Assembly: GCA_946480575.1 (NCBI GenBank) | Contig: CAMLKF010000025.1 | Coordinates: forward strand, 1-26,009 | Reading direction: 5' to 3' | Length of the DNA: 26,009 nt | Source of the DNA: an uncultured Nitrososphaera sp. | Lineage (GTDB): Archaea > Thermoproteota > Nitrososphaeria > Nitrososphaerales > Nitrososphaeraceae | Shown: piece after piece, positions 14,575 through 21,471 of the stretch | How the letters are laid out: the number at the start of each line of letters is the position of its first letter | Numbering within the stretch: the first letter of the stretch is position 1 | Notes under the pieces: model-generated | The model's input: only the letters and a program-made list of their open reading frames with translations | Told to the model about the DNA's origin: nothing | Database searches by the model: none | Translations under genes and position numbers: made by a program

Positions 14575-16230
14575 ATGCCGGACAACAAGAAAAGCGCCGT
14601 CGTCACGAGCGCACTCCCGTACGCAAACGGCGAGATACATCTGGGTCACATTGCATCGACCTACCTGCCGGCAGACATTTTCACGAGATTTTCGAGGCTC
14701 AACAGCATCGAGGCTTACCACATTTGCGCCACAGACGACTTTGGCACCCCCATACTCATAAAGGCCGAGAAGGAAAAAAAGAGCCCGGAGGAGTACGTCG
14801 CATTCTGGAACAGGCGCGACTATGAAGATTTTAGCTCGCTTGGCATCTCGTTTGACTTTTTCTACAAGACAAGCTCGAAGGAAAATGTCGAGTTTGTTCA
14901 GCATGTTTTCAAACGCTTGCACGAGAATGGCCACATCTACGAACAGAGCGTCATTCAGTTCTACTGCACGTTTGACGACAAGTTCCTCCCTGACCGATAT
15001 GTGATAGGCAAATGCCCCTACTGCGGCGCAGAAAACCAATATTCAGATTTGTGCGAAAAGTGCGGCCGAGTTCCTGAGCGGATACTGAACCCCAGATGCG
15101 CGATATGCGGGAGGCCGCCTGTCAAAAAAGAAAGCAAGCACTACTTTTTCCGCCTGTCAAGCTTTTCCAGCAAATTGAAAGAATGGCTGTCGACAAACGA
15201 GCATCTGCAGGCAGACGTCAAGAACTACGTCATCAACTGGATAAATGAAGGGCTGCAGGACTGGGACATCACCCGCGACCTCTCGTGGGGCGTGCCGATA
15301 CCGCTCCCCGAGGCAAAGGGCAAGGTGTTCTACGGCTGGTTTGACAACCACCTCTGTTACATTTCGTCGCTCGTGAAATTCATTGGCGACAAGGGAGGGG
15401 ACGGCAAAAAGTTCTGGAATGAATCTGATGTCTATCATTTTATCGGCAAAGACATCGTCTACCACCACTACCTTTTCCTGCCGGCGGTGCGCCTTGGTAT
15501 CAATTCTGAATACAAGCTGCCCGACTACATTCCTACAAGGGGGCACCTGATGCTCCAGAACCAGAAAATATCAAAGAGCAAGAACTGGTACATCAGCCTG
15601 AAGGACTTTACTTCTGCGTTCAACCCCGACTACCTCAGATTCTACATCGCGTCAGTGATCACGTACTCACAGGACGACCTCAACTTTGACTTTGACGTGT
15701 TTTACGAAAAGATAAACAACGAGCTTATCGCTAACGTGGGCAACTTTGTGAACAGGGCGCTTTCCTTTACGCAGAAAACTTTTGGCGGCAAGGTTCCCAG
15801 GCCTTCGAAATTTGATGACGCCAACAATGGAGAAGTGTCATCAGCGGTAGACGAGGCTGGCGACTTGCTGTCAAACAACGAAATCGACAGGGCGCTGAAG
15901 AGGATTTTAAAGCTCAGCGCCCACATGAACCAGTATTTTCAGGCGCGAGCGCCTTGGGCAAACAAGGAAACAGCAGACGCCACCCTGTACGCGTCGGTAA
16001 ATGCAACGAGGTCGCTGGCAATCCTACTCGAGCCCTTCATCCCCTTTTCATGCAAGAAAATGTGGAGTCAGCTCAATTTGCAGGGCAGCGTACACCAGCA
16101 AAGGTGGGAGTCAGCCAAAGACATGAAGGCGGTTCCGCCCGACCACCCGCTGGGCAAGATCGAGCCGATATTCCGCAAGATAGAAGCAAAGGAAATAGAG
16201 CAGTGGAAGAATAAGCTTGGTAAGCCATGA
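14575..16230 (+). CDS. metG: Methionyl-tRNA synthetase
   Basis: Class I synthetase charging both initiator and elongator tRNA-Met. The GTG at 14572 and the adjacent ATG at 14575 are both possible; GTTAAAATC at 14544-14552 lies 25-28 nt upstream. HLGH signature at about residue 22-25, a CP1 insertion with two zinc knuckles (CPYCGAENQYSDLCEKCG and CAICGRPP), WGVPIPLP, and the KISKSK loop near residue 331. An anticodon-binding helical domain fills the C-terminus. It has no C-terminal tRNA-binding (EMAP-like) extension, which is often a separate gene in archaea. The stop overlaps nadM as ATGA, so translation is probably coupled. Confidence 0.95.
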   Translation: MPDNKKSAVVTSALPYANGEIHLGHIASTYLPADIFTRFSRLNSIEAYHICATDDFGTPILIKAEKEKKSPEEYVAFWNRRDYEDFSSLGISFDFFYKTSSKENVEFVQHVFKRLHENGHIYEQSVIQFYCTFDDKFLPDRYVIGKCPYCGAENQYSDLCEKCGRVPERILNPRCAICGRPPVKKESKHYFFRLSSFSSKLKEWLSTNEHLQADVKNYVINWINEGLQDWDITRDLSWGVPIPLPEAKGKVFYGWFDNHLCYISSLVKFIGDKGGDGKKFWNESDVYHFIGKDIVYHHYLFLPAVRLGINSEYKLPDYIPTRGHLMLQNQKISKSKNWYISLKDFTSAFNPDYLRFYIASVITYSQDDLNFDFDVFYEKINNELIANVGNFVNRALSFTQKTFGGKVPRPSKFDDANNGEVSSAVDEAGDLLSNNEIDRALKRILKLSAHMNQYFQARAPWANKETADATLYASVNATRSLAILLEPFIPFSCKKMWSQLNLQGSVHQQRWESAKDMKAVPPDHPLGKIEPIFRKIEAKEIEQWKNKLGKP

Positions 16231-16772
16231 CCACTAGCCGCGGGTTGATGACAGGCCGGTTCCAGCCATTTCACAACGGCCACCTTGCCCTAGCAAAGCA
16301 GGCCCTGGGCGAGTGCGACGAGCTGGTACTAGTCATCGGCAGCGCGCAGTTCAACTTCATCGACAAGGACCCGTTCACCGCCGGCGAGAGGGTCTTGATG
16401 ATACACGAAGCCCTAAAAGAAGCCAAGATAGACCTCTCAAAATGCTACATAATCCCTCTTGCAAACGACGAGAACAACGCGCGGTGGCTCGCATACCTCA
16501 GGTCGATGGTCCCGCCTTTTGATATGCTCTATTCCGGCAACGACTTTGTAAAGCATTTGGCACTTTCTCAGGGTGCCGGCATCACAGTCAAGCCGGCGAA
16601 ATTTGCAGAAAAGGAGCAGTACAACGGCTCGAACATACGCAAGCTAATGATAGCAGGTAAGCCGTGGAAGCACCTCGTGCCGCCCGCGGTAGCCAATGTG
16701 ATCGAGCAGATCAGCGGCATCGAGAGGATTAAAGTGCTCGCCGGCTCTGATAGCAACCCCCAAAAGTGGTGA
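16227..16772 (+). CDS. nadM: Nicotinamide-nucleotide adenylyltransferase (NadM family)
   Basis: Joins NMN and ATP to make NAD. 181 residues, typical of archaeal NadM. The nucleotidyltransferase signature GRFQPFHNGHL is at residues 10-20; VIGSAQFNFIDKDPFTAGER is the family's second block and NGSNIRKLM the C-terminal phosphate-binding motif. The start overlaps the metG stop (ATGA), and the stop overlaps the ATG of the next small gene by one base, so three genes form one tight operon. Confidence 0.92.
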   Translation: MTTSRGLMTGRFQPFHNGHLALAKQALGECDELVLVIGSAQFNFIDKDPFTAGERVLMIHEALKEAKIDLSKCYIIPLANDENNARWLAYLRSMVPPFDMLYSGNDFVKHLALSQGAGITVKPAKFAEKEQYNGSNIRKLMIAGKPWKHLVPPAVANVIEQISGIERIKVLAGSDSNPQKW

Positions 16773-16906
16773 TGAGCGTGGGAAAGGGCCTGAGAGCGTG
16801 CCCCATCTGCCCATCGTGCGGCTCGAAAAAGTTCAGGGTAATAGAAAACGTTGAAAATAAGGTAATAGTCGAATGCCTCTCGTGCGCCAAGAGGCTGTCG
16901 ATTTAG
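16772..16906 (+). CDS. 44-aa zinc-ribbon protein at the end of the metG-nadM operon
   Basis: ATG at 16772 shares its A with the nadM stop (TGATG). The 44 residues are MSVGKGLRACPICPSCGSKK, then a beta-hairpin-like segment with FRVIENVENKVIVEC, LSCAKRL and the last residues SI. Cysteines fall as C-x2-C-x2-C(G) and C-x2-C, so one four-Cys zinc ribbon plus an extra Cys is expected. The fold resembles ribbons in transcription or translation accessory proteins, but no specific orthologue is recognised. The tight overlap makes it very likely to be translated. A T-rich stretch follows. Confidence 0.75.
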   Translation: MSVGKGLRACPICPSCGSKKFRVIENVENKVIVECLSCAKRLSI

Positions 16907-16910
16907 TTTA

Positions 16911-16930
16911 ACAGTTTTTCATTTCTTGTT
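16911..16930 (+). terminator. T-rich terminator after the metG operon
   Basis: T runs (GTTTTTC, TTTCTTG) begin within 10 nt after the zinc-ribbon stop. Pyrimidine-rich stretches without a hairpin are the usual archaeal terminator. Confidence 0.4.
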
Positions 16931-17148
16931 AGAACTTTTCAAGTTGTCGGCTTAATCTGATGCCGGGGCGAACAACACAGCAGTAAGAATGTCCATAGAG
17001 GATCTTGTTGCCATCTTTGCGGGCACTCCATTGTTCCTTTCAGCTTTTAACTCACCAGACGAATTTTTGGGGTAAATGGCGTTCAAAGAGAACGCAACGA
17101 TAACAGTCAGTCCTAGAGCGTAGCCTTTTGCCAGCTAGAAGGTCATTG

Positions 17149-17280
17149 ATGCCTATTGTGCTCACTAGATTTTACAATGACAGAAGGTTTGCAAAGAATG
17201 ACGTGTTTATGCAAGAATTGACAAAAGCTTTGCAAATTGACAGCAAGCGCGAGCTTACCAAGTCGGATGCAGCAAACTAA
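17149..17280 (+). CDS. Doubtful 43-aa ORF
   Basis: Reads MPIVLTRFYNDRRFAKNDVF, then a helix-like MQELTKALQIDSKRELTKSD, ending AAN before TAA. The frame continues past the stop as LGQKLLPRL, so it may be the tail of a decayed gene cut by a nonsense codon. No box A or ribosome-binding site supports it. Confidence 0.25.
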   Translation: MPIVLTRFYNDRRFAKNDVFMQELTKALQIDSKRELTKSDAAN

Positions 17281-17303
17281 CTTGGTCAGAAATTGCTACC
17301 ACG

Positions 17304-17312
17304 CTTAAATAA
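17304..17312 (+). promoter_or_regulatory. Box A of the pirin gene
   Basis: CTTAAATAA is centred 24 nt before the ATG at 17332 and selects that start over an upstream in-frame codon at 17293. Confidence 0.6.
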
Positions 17313-17331
17313 CCTGTACGCCATTGAAAGG

Positions 17332-18084
17332 ATGAATGATATGATCAAAATCATCAAGTCAAACGAGCATTACCACAACGAGGAAGACTGGCTCTCAACG
17401 TACTGGCACTTTTCCTTTGCGCACTATCAGGACCCACACAAGATGAACTTTGGGCCGCTGCGGGTCTTCAACGACGACGTAATTCAGCCGGCAACAGGCT
17501 TTGACTTTCACCCGCACCGCGACATGGAGATAATAACGTACGTCAGTGAAGGCAAGCTGGAGCACCGCTATAATCAGGGCAACCATGACGTGATTCATCC
17601 TAGCGAAGTGCAGAGGATGATGATGATGACTGCCGGAAGCGGCATCCTGCACTCGGAGTACAACCGCTCAAAGGACAAGCCACTGAGACTCTTGCAGATG
17701 TGGATATTTCCAAGCAAGCGCGAGCTTGAGCCATCGTGGGAGCAGCGCCAGTTTGGAAAGCAAGGGAGGGCAAACAAGCTTCTGCCGGTAGTCATGCCAG
17801 AGAACGCAAAAGAAGACGGGCAGGCCCTGCACATGCATCAGGACGGCGCGATTTACGTTTCATACTTGACCAAAGAAGGAAGCAAGGCAGAGCACGCGCT
17901 GGCGCTGTGGCCCAAGACGTACCTGTTCGTGATAGACGCCAGGGCGCAGCTGCCGAACGGCAGCACTATAGAGACGAGAGGCGCGGCGAAAATCGAAAAG
18001 GAAGGCAAATTGTCGATACAGGTCGAAAAGCCGACTGAATTGATACTATTGGATCTGCCGGAGAAATATGCCATCAACAATTGA
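17332..18084 (+). CDS. Pirin family bicupin
   Basis: 250 residues. The N-terminal cupin carries NFGPLRVFNDDVIQP, then FDFHPHRDMEIITYV and GKLEHRYNQGNHDVI, which hold the metal-binding His/His/His/Glu set of pirins. QRMMMMTAGSGILHSEYN and WIFPSKRELEPSWEQRQF are also typical. The C-terminal cupin is degenerate, as usual. Homologues act as quercetin dioxygenases or redox-linked regulators; substrate here unknown. A GAT/ATG run (17619-17630) encodes four Met in the conserved loop. The start at 17332 follows a well-placed box A. It is immediately followed by shared element A and the FMN reductase gene. Confidence 0.88.
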   Translation: MNDMIKIIKSNEHYHNEEDWLSTYWHFSFAHYQDPHKMNFGPLRVFNDDVIQPATGFDFHPHRDMEIITYVSEGKLEHRYNQGNHDVIHPSEVQRMMMMTAGSGILHSEYNRSKDKPLRLLQMWIFPSKRELEPSWEQRQFGKQGRANKLLPVVMPENAKEDGQALHMHQDGAIYVSYLTKEGSKAEHALALWPKTYLFVIDARAQLPNGSTIETRGAAKIEKEGKLSIQVEKPTELILLDLPEKYAINN

Positions 18085-18087
18085 TGA

Positions 18088-18125
18088 TGTGACCAGCTCT
18101 TCTGAAAGCTGGTCGATTAATCTGG
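18088..18125 (+). promoter_or_regulatory. Shared 38-bp promoter element, copy A
   Basis: TGTGACCAG, 13 nt ending in GC, then TGGTCGATTAATCTGG. The half-sites GACCAGCT and AGCTGGTC form a perfect 8-bp inverted repeat spanning 24 nt. The ATTAAT box directly follows the right half-site. It begins 4 nt after the pirin stop and ends 31 nt before the FMN reductase ATG. Confidence 0.8.
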
Positions 18126-18156
18126 CAGATCTCCATAATAATAGGGTCGAAAGAAA

Positions 18157-18756
18157 ATGATGACAGCAAAGTTTAACGTGCTGGGTGTGGCCGGCAGCAT
18201 GCGCCCTGGCTCGCATAGCACCAAAGCGCTCAAAATTGCGCTCGAGCATGCAAAGAAGCATGGAGCTGCTGAAGTCCGCCTGTTGGAGCTGAGCAAGACA
18301 GTCTTGCCGATATATGACCCAAACGGGCCGGCATCAAAGGAAATAGAATATGCGGCAGAAGCTGTGGCATGGGCAGACGCCTTCATCCTCGCGTCGCCTG
18401 ACTATCACGGCTCGATGTCCGGCGCGCTCAAGAACTTTCTGGACCACTTTTTTGAAGAGTTTGCCGGCAAGGTCTTTGGCTACATCGTGGCGTCTCACGA
18501 AAAGGGCCTGACGGTGATGGACCAGATGCGCACGGCAGTACGTCAGTGTTACGGCTGGAGCATGCCCTACGGCGTCTCGATCAGCGGTGAGCAAGATTTT
18601 GCAGCAGGTGGCGAAATATCAAACGTAAGATTGTCCAAGCGCCTGCAAATGATGTCCCGCGATCTAGTGGTGTACGGCAGGCTGGTCAGAGACCAGTTCG
18701 TGCGCGACCTTGGCTCCAGTGAGCAGCACACGTTTGCCGCACACTATCGGCCGTAG
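18157..18756 (+). CDS. NADPH-dependent FMN reductase family protein
   Basis: 199 residues with a flavodoxin-like fold. VLGVAGSMRPGSHSTKAL is the FMN-phosphate loop, and ILASPDYHGSMSGALKNFLDHF the second flavin-binding motif, with the family's conserved Y-x-G-x2-x-G-x-LKN pattern. Relatives reduce FMN, quinones, chromate or azo compounds with NAD(P)H. Its promoter carries shared element A, and it sits next to a pirin gene, which suggests a role in quinone or oxidative stress (inference). The ATG at 18157 is followed by a second ATG; the leader is expected to be about 14 nt. Confidence 0.88.
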   Translation: MMTAKFNVLGVAGSMRPGSHSTKALKIALEHAKKHGAAEVRLLELSKTVLPIYDPNGPASKEIEYAAEAVAWADAFILASPDYHGSMSGALKNFLDHFFEEFAGKVFGYIVASHEKGLTVMDQMRTAVRQCYGWSMPYGVSISGEQDFAAGGEISNVRLSKRLQMMSRDLVVYGRLVRDQFVRDLGSSEQHTFAAHYRP

Positions 18757-18757
18757 C

Positions 18758-18795
18758 TGTGACCGGGTTTTGCAATAGCCGGTCGATTTATCCGG
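18758..18795 (+). promoter_or_regulatory. Shared 38-bp promoter element, copy B
   Basis: TGTGACCGG, 13 nt ending in GC, then CGGTCGATTTATCCGG. The inverted half-sites are GACCGG and CCGGTC with the same 24-nt span as copies A and C. It starts 2 nt after the FMN reductase stop and precedes htrA. Confidence 0.8.
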
Positions 18796-18816
18796 CGACC
18801 TGCAATACATACTGGT

Positions 18817-18858
18817 ATGACCAAACAAAAGGTGGCGGTGATAGTAGCAGTAACATGA
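18817..18858 (+). CDS. 13-codon leader ORF overlapping the htrA start
   Basis: ATG at 18817 lies about 29 nt after the ATTTAT box of element B, so it would be nearly leaderless. It reads MTKQKVAVIVAVT and stops at TGA 18856-18858, overlapping the htrA ATG (18855) as ATGA. It could couple translation to htrA, or be the relic of an N-terminal signal segment lost by frameshift. Confidence 0.35.
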   Translation: MTKQKVAVIVAVT

Positions 18859-19793
18859 CTGTACCCGTGCCAGAAGACTTGCTCGTTAACGCAGTGGACA
18901 AGGTAAGCAAGAGCGTTGTCAACATTGCAAGCGTAAGGATGCTGCACGACCAGCTGTTCAGGGTTTTCCCTGTTGAAGGCGTAGGGTCGGGCGTGATAAT
19001 CGACGAAAAGGGCTACATCCTGACAAACAACCACGTCATAGACGATGCCGAGCGGCTCAAGGTGACGCTCACCGATGGGAGGGTGCTGAAAGGCAGAGTT
19101 GCAGGAAGCGACGAGGTGACCGACCTTGCAGTGCTCAAGGTAGAGTCAGACCAGCCTTTGCCAGCGGCGCAGCTTGGCAACTCTGACGACCTGAAGGCAG
19201 GACAGATAGTGCTTGCAATAGGCAACCCGTTTGGGCTCACAGGCGGGCCAGCAGTTACTGCAGGCATCGTCAGCTCACTCAACAGGAGCATACAGACAAG
19301 GAACGGTGTGCTTGAGCTCATCCAGACTGACGCCGCTATCAACCCCGGTAACTCTGGAGGCCCACTTGTAAACACCAAGGGCGAAGTGATAGCCATCAAC
19401 ACAGCCAACATGCCTTATGCCCAAGGCATTAGCTTTGCAGTTCCGGCCAACACTGCCAAGTCGATATTGAGAGAGCTGATAGAAAAGGGCAGGGTCACAA
19501 GGCCGTGGATAGGCATAGCGTCAATGAAGATAACTCCGCAGCTTGCCCGCTATTACGGGCTGCCCGCAAGCGAAGGAGCACTCGTTGCAAAGGTCGAGCC
19601 ATATAGCCCGGCAGACGATGCAGGGCTGAGGAAAGGAGACGTAATTGAGCAAATAGACGGCAGCAGGGTCGAGGATCCAACGCAAATAGCGTCGCGCGTC
19701 CGCGGCAAGCAGGTGAACGACAGGCTAACGCTGACGGTCAACCGCTACGGGCGCCAGCTTCAAGTGCCGGTGCAGGTGGACGAGCGCCAGTGA
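18855..19793 (+). CDS. htrA: HtrA/Deg-type serine protease, without a signal peptide
   Basis: Trypsin-like protease with PDZ domain for damaged proteins. Numbered from ATG at 18855 (312 aa): triad His60 (LTNNHVID), Asp90 (VTDLAVLKV), Ser167 (INPGNSGGPL). A PDZ domain spans about 215-305 (PWIGIASMKITP, EPYSPADDAGLRKGDVIEQI). The frame is open to 18759, but that extension would begin inside the promoter element, so I reject it. GGTGAT at 18837-18842 could serve as a ribosome-binding site. Most Deg proteins carry a signal peptide or membrane anchor; none is visible here, implying a cytoplasmic enzyme unless the 13-codon leader ORF is the displaced N-terminus. Confidence 0.9.
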   Translation: MTVPVPEDLLVNAVDKVSKSVVNIASVRMLHDQLFRVFPVEGVGSGVIIDEKGYILTNNHVIDDAERLKVTLTDGRVLKGRVAGSDEVTDLAVLKVESDQPLPAAQLGNSDDLKAGQIVLAIGNPFGLTGGPAVTAGIVSSLNRSIQTRNGVLELIQTDAAINPGNSGGPLVNTKGEVIAINTANMPYAQGISFAVPANTAKSILRELIEKGRVTRPWIGIASMKITPQLARYYGLPASEGALVAKVEPYSPADDAGLRKGDVIEQIDGSRVEDPTQIASRVRGKQVNDRLTLTVNRYGRQLQVPVQVDERQ

Positions 19794-19834
19794 CCCACCA
19801 TTATTTTTCCGGCGGTAACACTTTTGAACTCGTG

Positions 19835-20140
19835 ATGCCAATTATAATCTCAGTGTCAGACTATGATTCGATGGACGACCTGTTAAGAGAGATTGAAAAG
19901 GGAGAGACAACAATAGTAATTACCAAGGACGTAAGGAAGTTCCGCAAGCCGGTGACCATAGTATCCGGCCTGCAGGAAAGGAAGGACGCCAAGGACATAA
20001 CCAGGCAGCTCAAGATCAAGATAGGCACAGGTGGCACATTCAAAGACAACCAGATAATCTTGCAGGGCGATCACAGGGAGACGGTCAAGGATCTCCTTGC
20101 AAAGATGGGCTTTAGAGAGGATTCAATCGAGGTGTACTAG
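19835..20140 (+). CDS. Translation initiation factor aSUI1 (eIF1 homologue)
   Basis: 101 residues from ATG at 19835. Core SUI1 motifs are VTIVSGLQERKDAKDITRQL, then KIKIGTGGTFKDNQIILQGD and LLAKMGF. The factor monitors start-codon selection on the small ribosomal subunit. A GTG at 19790, overlapping the htrA stop as GTGA, would add 15 residues of unlikely composition, and ATTATTTT at 19799-19806 lies about 31 nt before the ATG. I therefore favour the shorter form with its own promoter inside the end of htrA. Confidence 0.92.
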   Translation: MPIIISVSDYDSMDDLLREIEKGETTIVITKDVRKFRKPVTIVSGLQERKDAKDITRQLKIKIGTGGTFKDNQIILQGDHRETVKDLLAKMGFREDSIEVY

Positions 20141-20180
20141 TAGCATCTTGCTTACCTGCTCAGCCGGCAGTTACTTTACG

Positions 20181-20188
20181 ATTTATAT
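20181..20188 (+). promoter_or_regulatory. Box A of the winged-helix gene
   Basis: ATTTATAT is centred 25 nt before the ATG at 20209, predicting a leaderless transcript. Confidence 0.6.
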
Positions 20189-20208
20189 CTTGCAACGGTG
20201 CTAATGAT

Positions 20209-20946
20209 ATGCAAGTGGAAAGCGACGTAAAGGCAGAATCGGCGACTCTCAAGGAGGAGGCTAAGGCAGAGGATTCTGTAGTCCAAAAAGAGGTAGTAGT
20301 TACGGGCAGCAAAACGGCGCAAATACTCGTCGAAGAGGACGACGCGCTTTCTGCAAGCGATTTTCACATCAACGACAGCAAGGTTCTTTCGCTTTTGAAC
20401 GAGATAGGTTCGAACTATTCATTCAAGGGATTGATGCGCAAGCTGAACCTGCACCAGCAGAGCCTTTCAAGGGCGCTCCACAGGCTCGAGGAAATGGGCC
20501 TCGTGGTAAAGTCGGAAGCAGGCTACAGGCTCGCCAAGGTCGGCGGGTCATCAACGGCAATCGCAAGAAGAGAAGTTGTACGCAAGCCAAAGGGCAGAGA
20601 ATACGTGCAGCTGCTCCAGACCTACATCCCCATCAAGATGAAGACCAGCGAAATAGTGCGCCACCTAATAGGCAGGTGGTTCAAGAACCTCCGGTGGCTC
20701 GGCATGATCGAAAGTGGGACAGGTTACACCCTTCAGTGGGCAAGCGACGACGGCTCGTTCCAGATCAACCTGAGGCTTATCTCCGACTATATCGTCATCG
20801 AAACGAACGCGTCGACTGAAAAAGAAAAGGTTCAGGCGATGATCGGCTCGTACGCGATATACGAGCAGATAACTAAGGTGTTCCAGAGCAGAATTGGCGC
20901 GTACGTGCTGGATCAGTACAGCAGCAGTATTGCTCGAGGTAATTAA
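20209..20946 (+). CDS. Winged-helix DNA-binding protein, unknown target
   Basis: 245 residues. After an acidic, probably disordered N-terminus (about 1-50, EEAKAEDS, VEEDDALSA), a winged-helix domain is visible at about 55-110. It has KVLSLLNEIGSNYSFKGLMR, then LHQQSLSRALHRLEEMGLV as recognition helix and wing (KSEAGYRLAKVG), as in MarR/ArsR-like regulators. A second half (125-245) contains IKMKTSEIVRHLIGRWFKNL and an alpha/beta segment, perhaps for ligand binding or dimerisation. It lies between eIF1 and the proteasome genes and could regulate its neighbours, but nothing proves this. Confidence 0.72.
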   Translation: MQVESDVKAESATLKEEAKAEDSVVQKEVVVTGSKTAQILVEEDDALSASDFHINDSKVLSLLNEIGSNYSFKGLMRKLNLHQQSLSRALHRLEEMGLVVKSEAGYRLAKVGGSSTAIARREVVRKPKGREYVQLLQTYIPIKMKTSEIVRHLIGRWFKNLRWLGMIESGTGYTLQWASDDGSFQINLRLISDYIVIETNASTEKEKVQAMIGSYAIYEQITKVFQSRIGAYVLDQYSSSIARGN

Positions 20947-20996
20947 CGCAGGATTTTATATCATGACGCAAGCCTGCATATGCGGCCAATAATCAT

Positions 20997-21057
20997 CCTC
21001 TATTAATTGTAGGAAAAAATATTTTGGGATGAGGCGGGTTCCATCCCAAGATAGAGG
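20997..21057 (+). ncRNA. Candidate small structured RNA
   Basis: Two nested stems: CCTCTAT (20997-21003) with ATAGAGG (21051-21057), and inside it TTGGGATG (21024-21031) with CATCCCAA (21042-21049) around a 10-nt loop. ATTTTATAT at 20952-20960 would start transcription near 20983, and a T-rich tract (TGTTTTGTTGTTT) follows the outer stem. Promoter, structure and terminator together suggest a short RNA gene. No known family is recognised. It could also be a terminator for the winged-helix gene. Confidence 0.4.
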
Positions 21058-21068
21058 TGTTTTGTTGT

Positions 21069-21350
21069 TTACACGCTTTGCGAGTCTAAGTCTGAACCCG
21101 TTTCCTCGAGTTGGTGCTCGTCGCTGTTGTCGTCATCATCATCACTACCACCACCGCCAGTAGCGGGCTCTTGTGAATTGTTTGTGATTATGCTGCCGCC
21201 TATGGTATTGATAGTGACGATGACGCTGCTGGCATCTGCAGGCCTCTGTTCTTGATGTCCAATCTTATCTTGTTGGCTTCGCCGGGGGCAAGGTTTTCCT
21301 ATCACTGCGCGAATAGAAATCATAACTATATTGTATTTCCACTGTCGCAA
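21069..21350 (-). pseudogene. Frameshifted C-terminal remnant of a surface/S-layer-like protein
   Basis: The 93-aa open frame ends in SSVIVTINTIGGSIITNN and a Gly/Asp-rich acidic tail. Just upstream in another frame is LAPGEANKIRLDIKNRG, a typical APGE…I.L.I.N.G strand pair of extracellular CARDB/NEW3-like domains. Joining the two across about 21245 gives a continuous beta-sandwich segment, so a frameshift is inferred, with perhaps another upstream near 21300. No start, signal peptide or other domains remain. It lies antisense to nothing else and behaves as a decayed fragment. Confidence 0.45.
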
Positions 21351-21397
21351 TAGCCAATATGATGAGGTGTGTGCTGACGCTCTTGCAAGGTCTCTGT

Positions 21398-21435
21398 TGT
21401 GACCAGCTTCAAGCGTTGCCGGTCAATTAATCCGG
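21398..21435 (+). promoter_or_regulatory. Shared 38-bp promoter element, copy C
   Basis: TGTGACCAG, 13 nt ending in GC, then CGGTCAATTAATCCGG. GACC and GGTC again span 24 nt; the arms match over seven positions with one mismatch. It ends 36 nt before the proteasome beta ATG. Confidence 0.8.
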
Positions 21436-21471
21436 TGTCTTCCTATACTATACCTAGAGAGAGAGAAAGAT

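Larger units (their letters stand above)
16931..17331. other. Gene-poor spacer with small ORFs
   Basis: No strong gene. A 28-codon ORF at 16989-17075 (MSIEDLVAIFAGTPLF…) and a 43-codon ORF at 17149-17280 look like possible remnants. The region has uneven composition and ends with the pirin promoter. Confidence 0.45.

Noticed and set aside
14545..15039. 164-aa minus-strand ORF
   Set aside because: Antisense shadow of metG.
18759..18854. N-terminal extension of HtrA from GTG
   Set aside because: It would start inside promoter copy B and has no signal peptide or domain.
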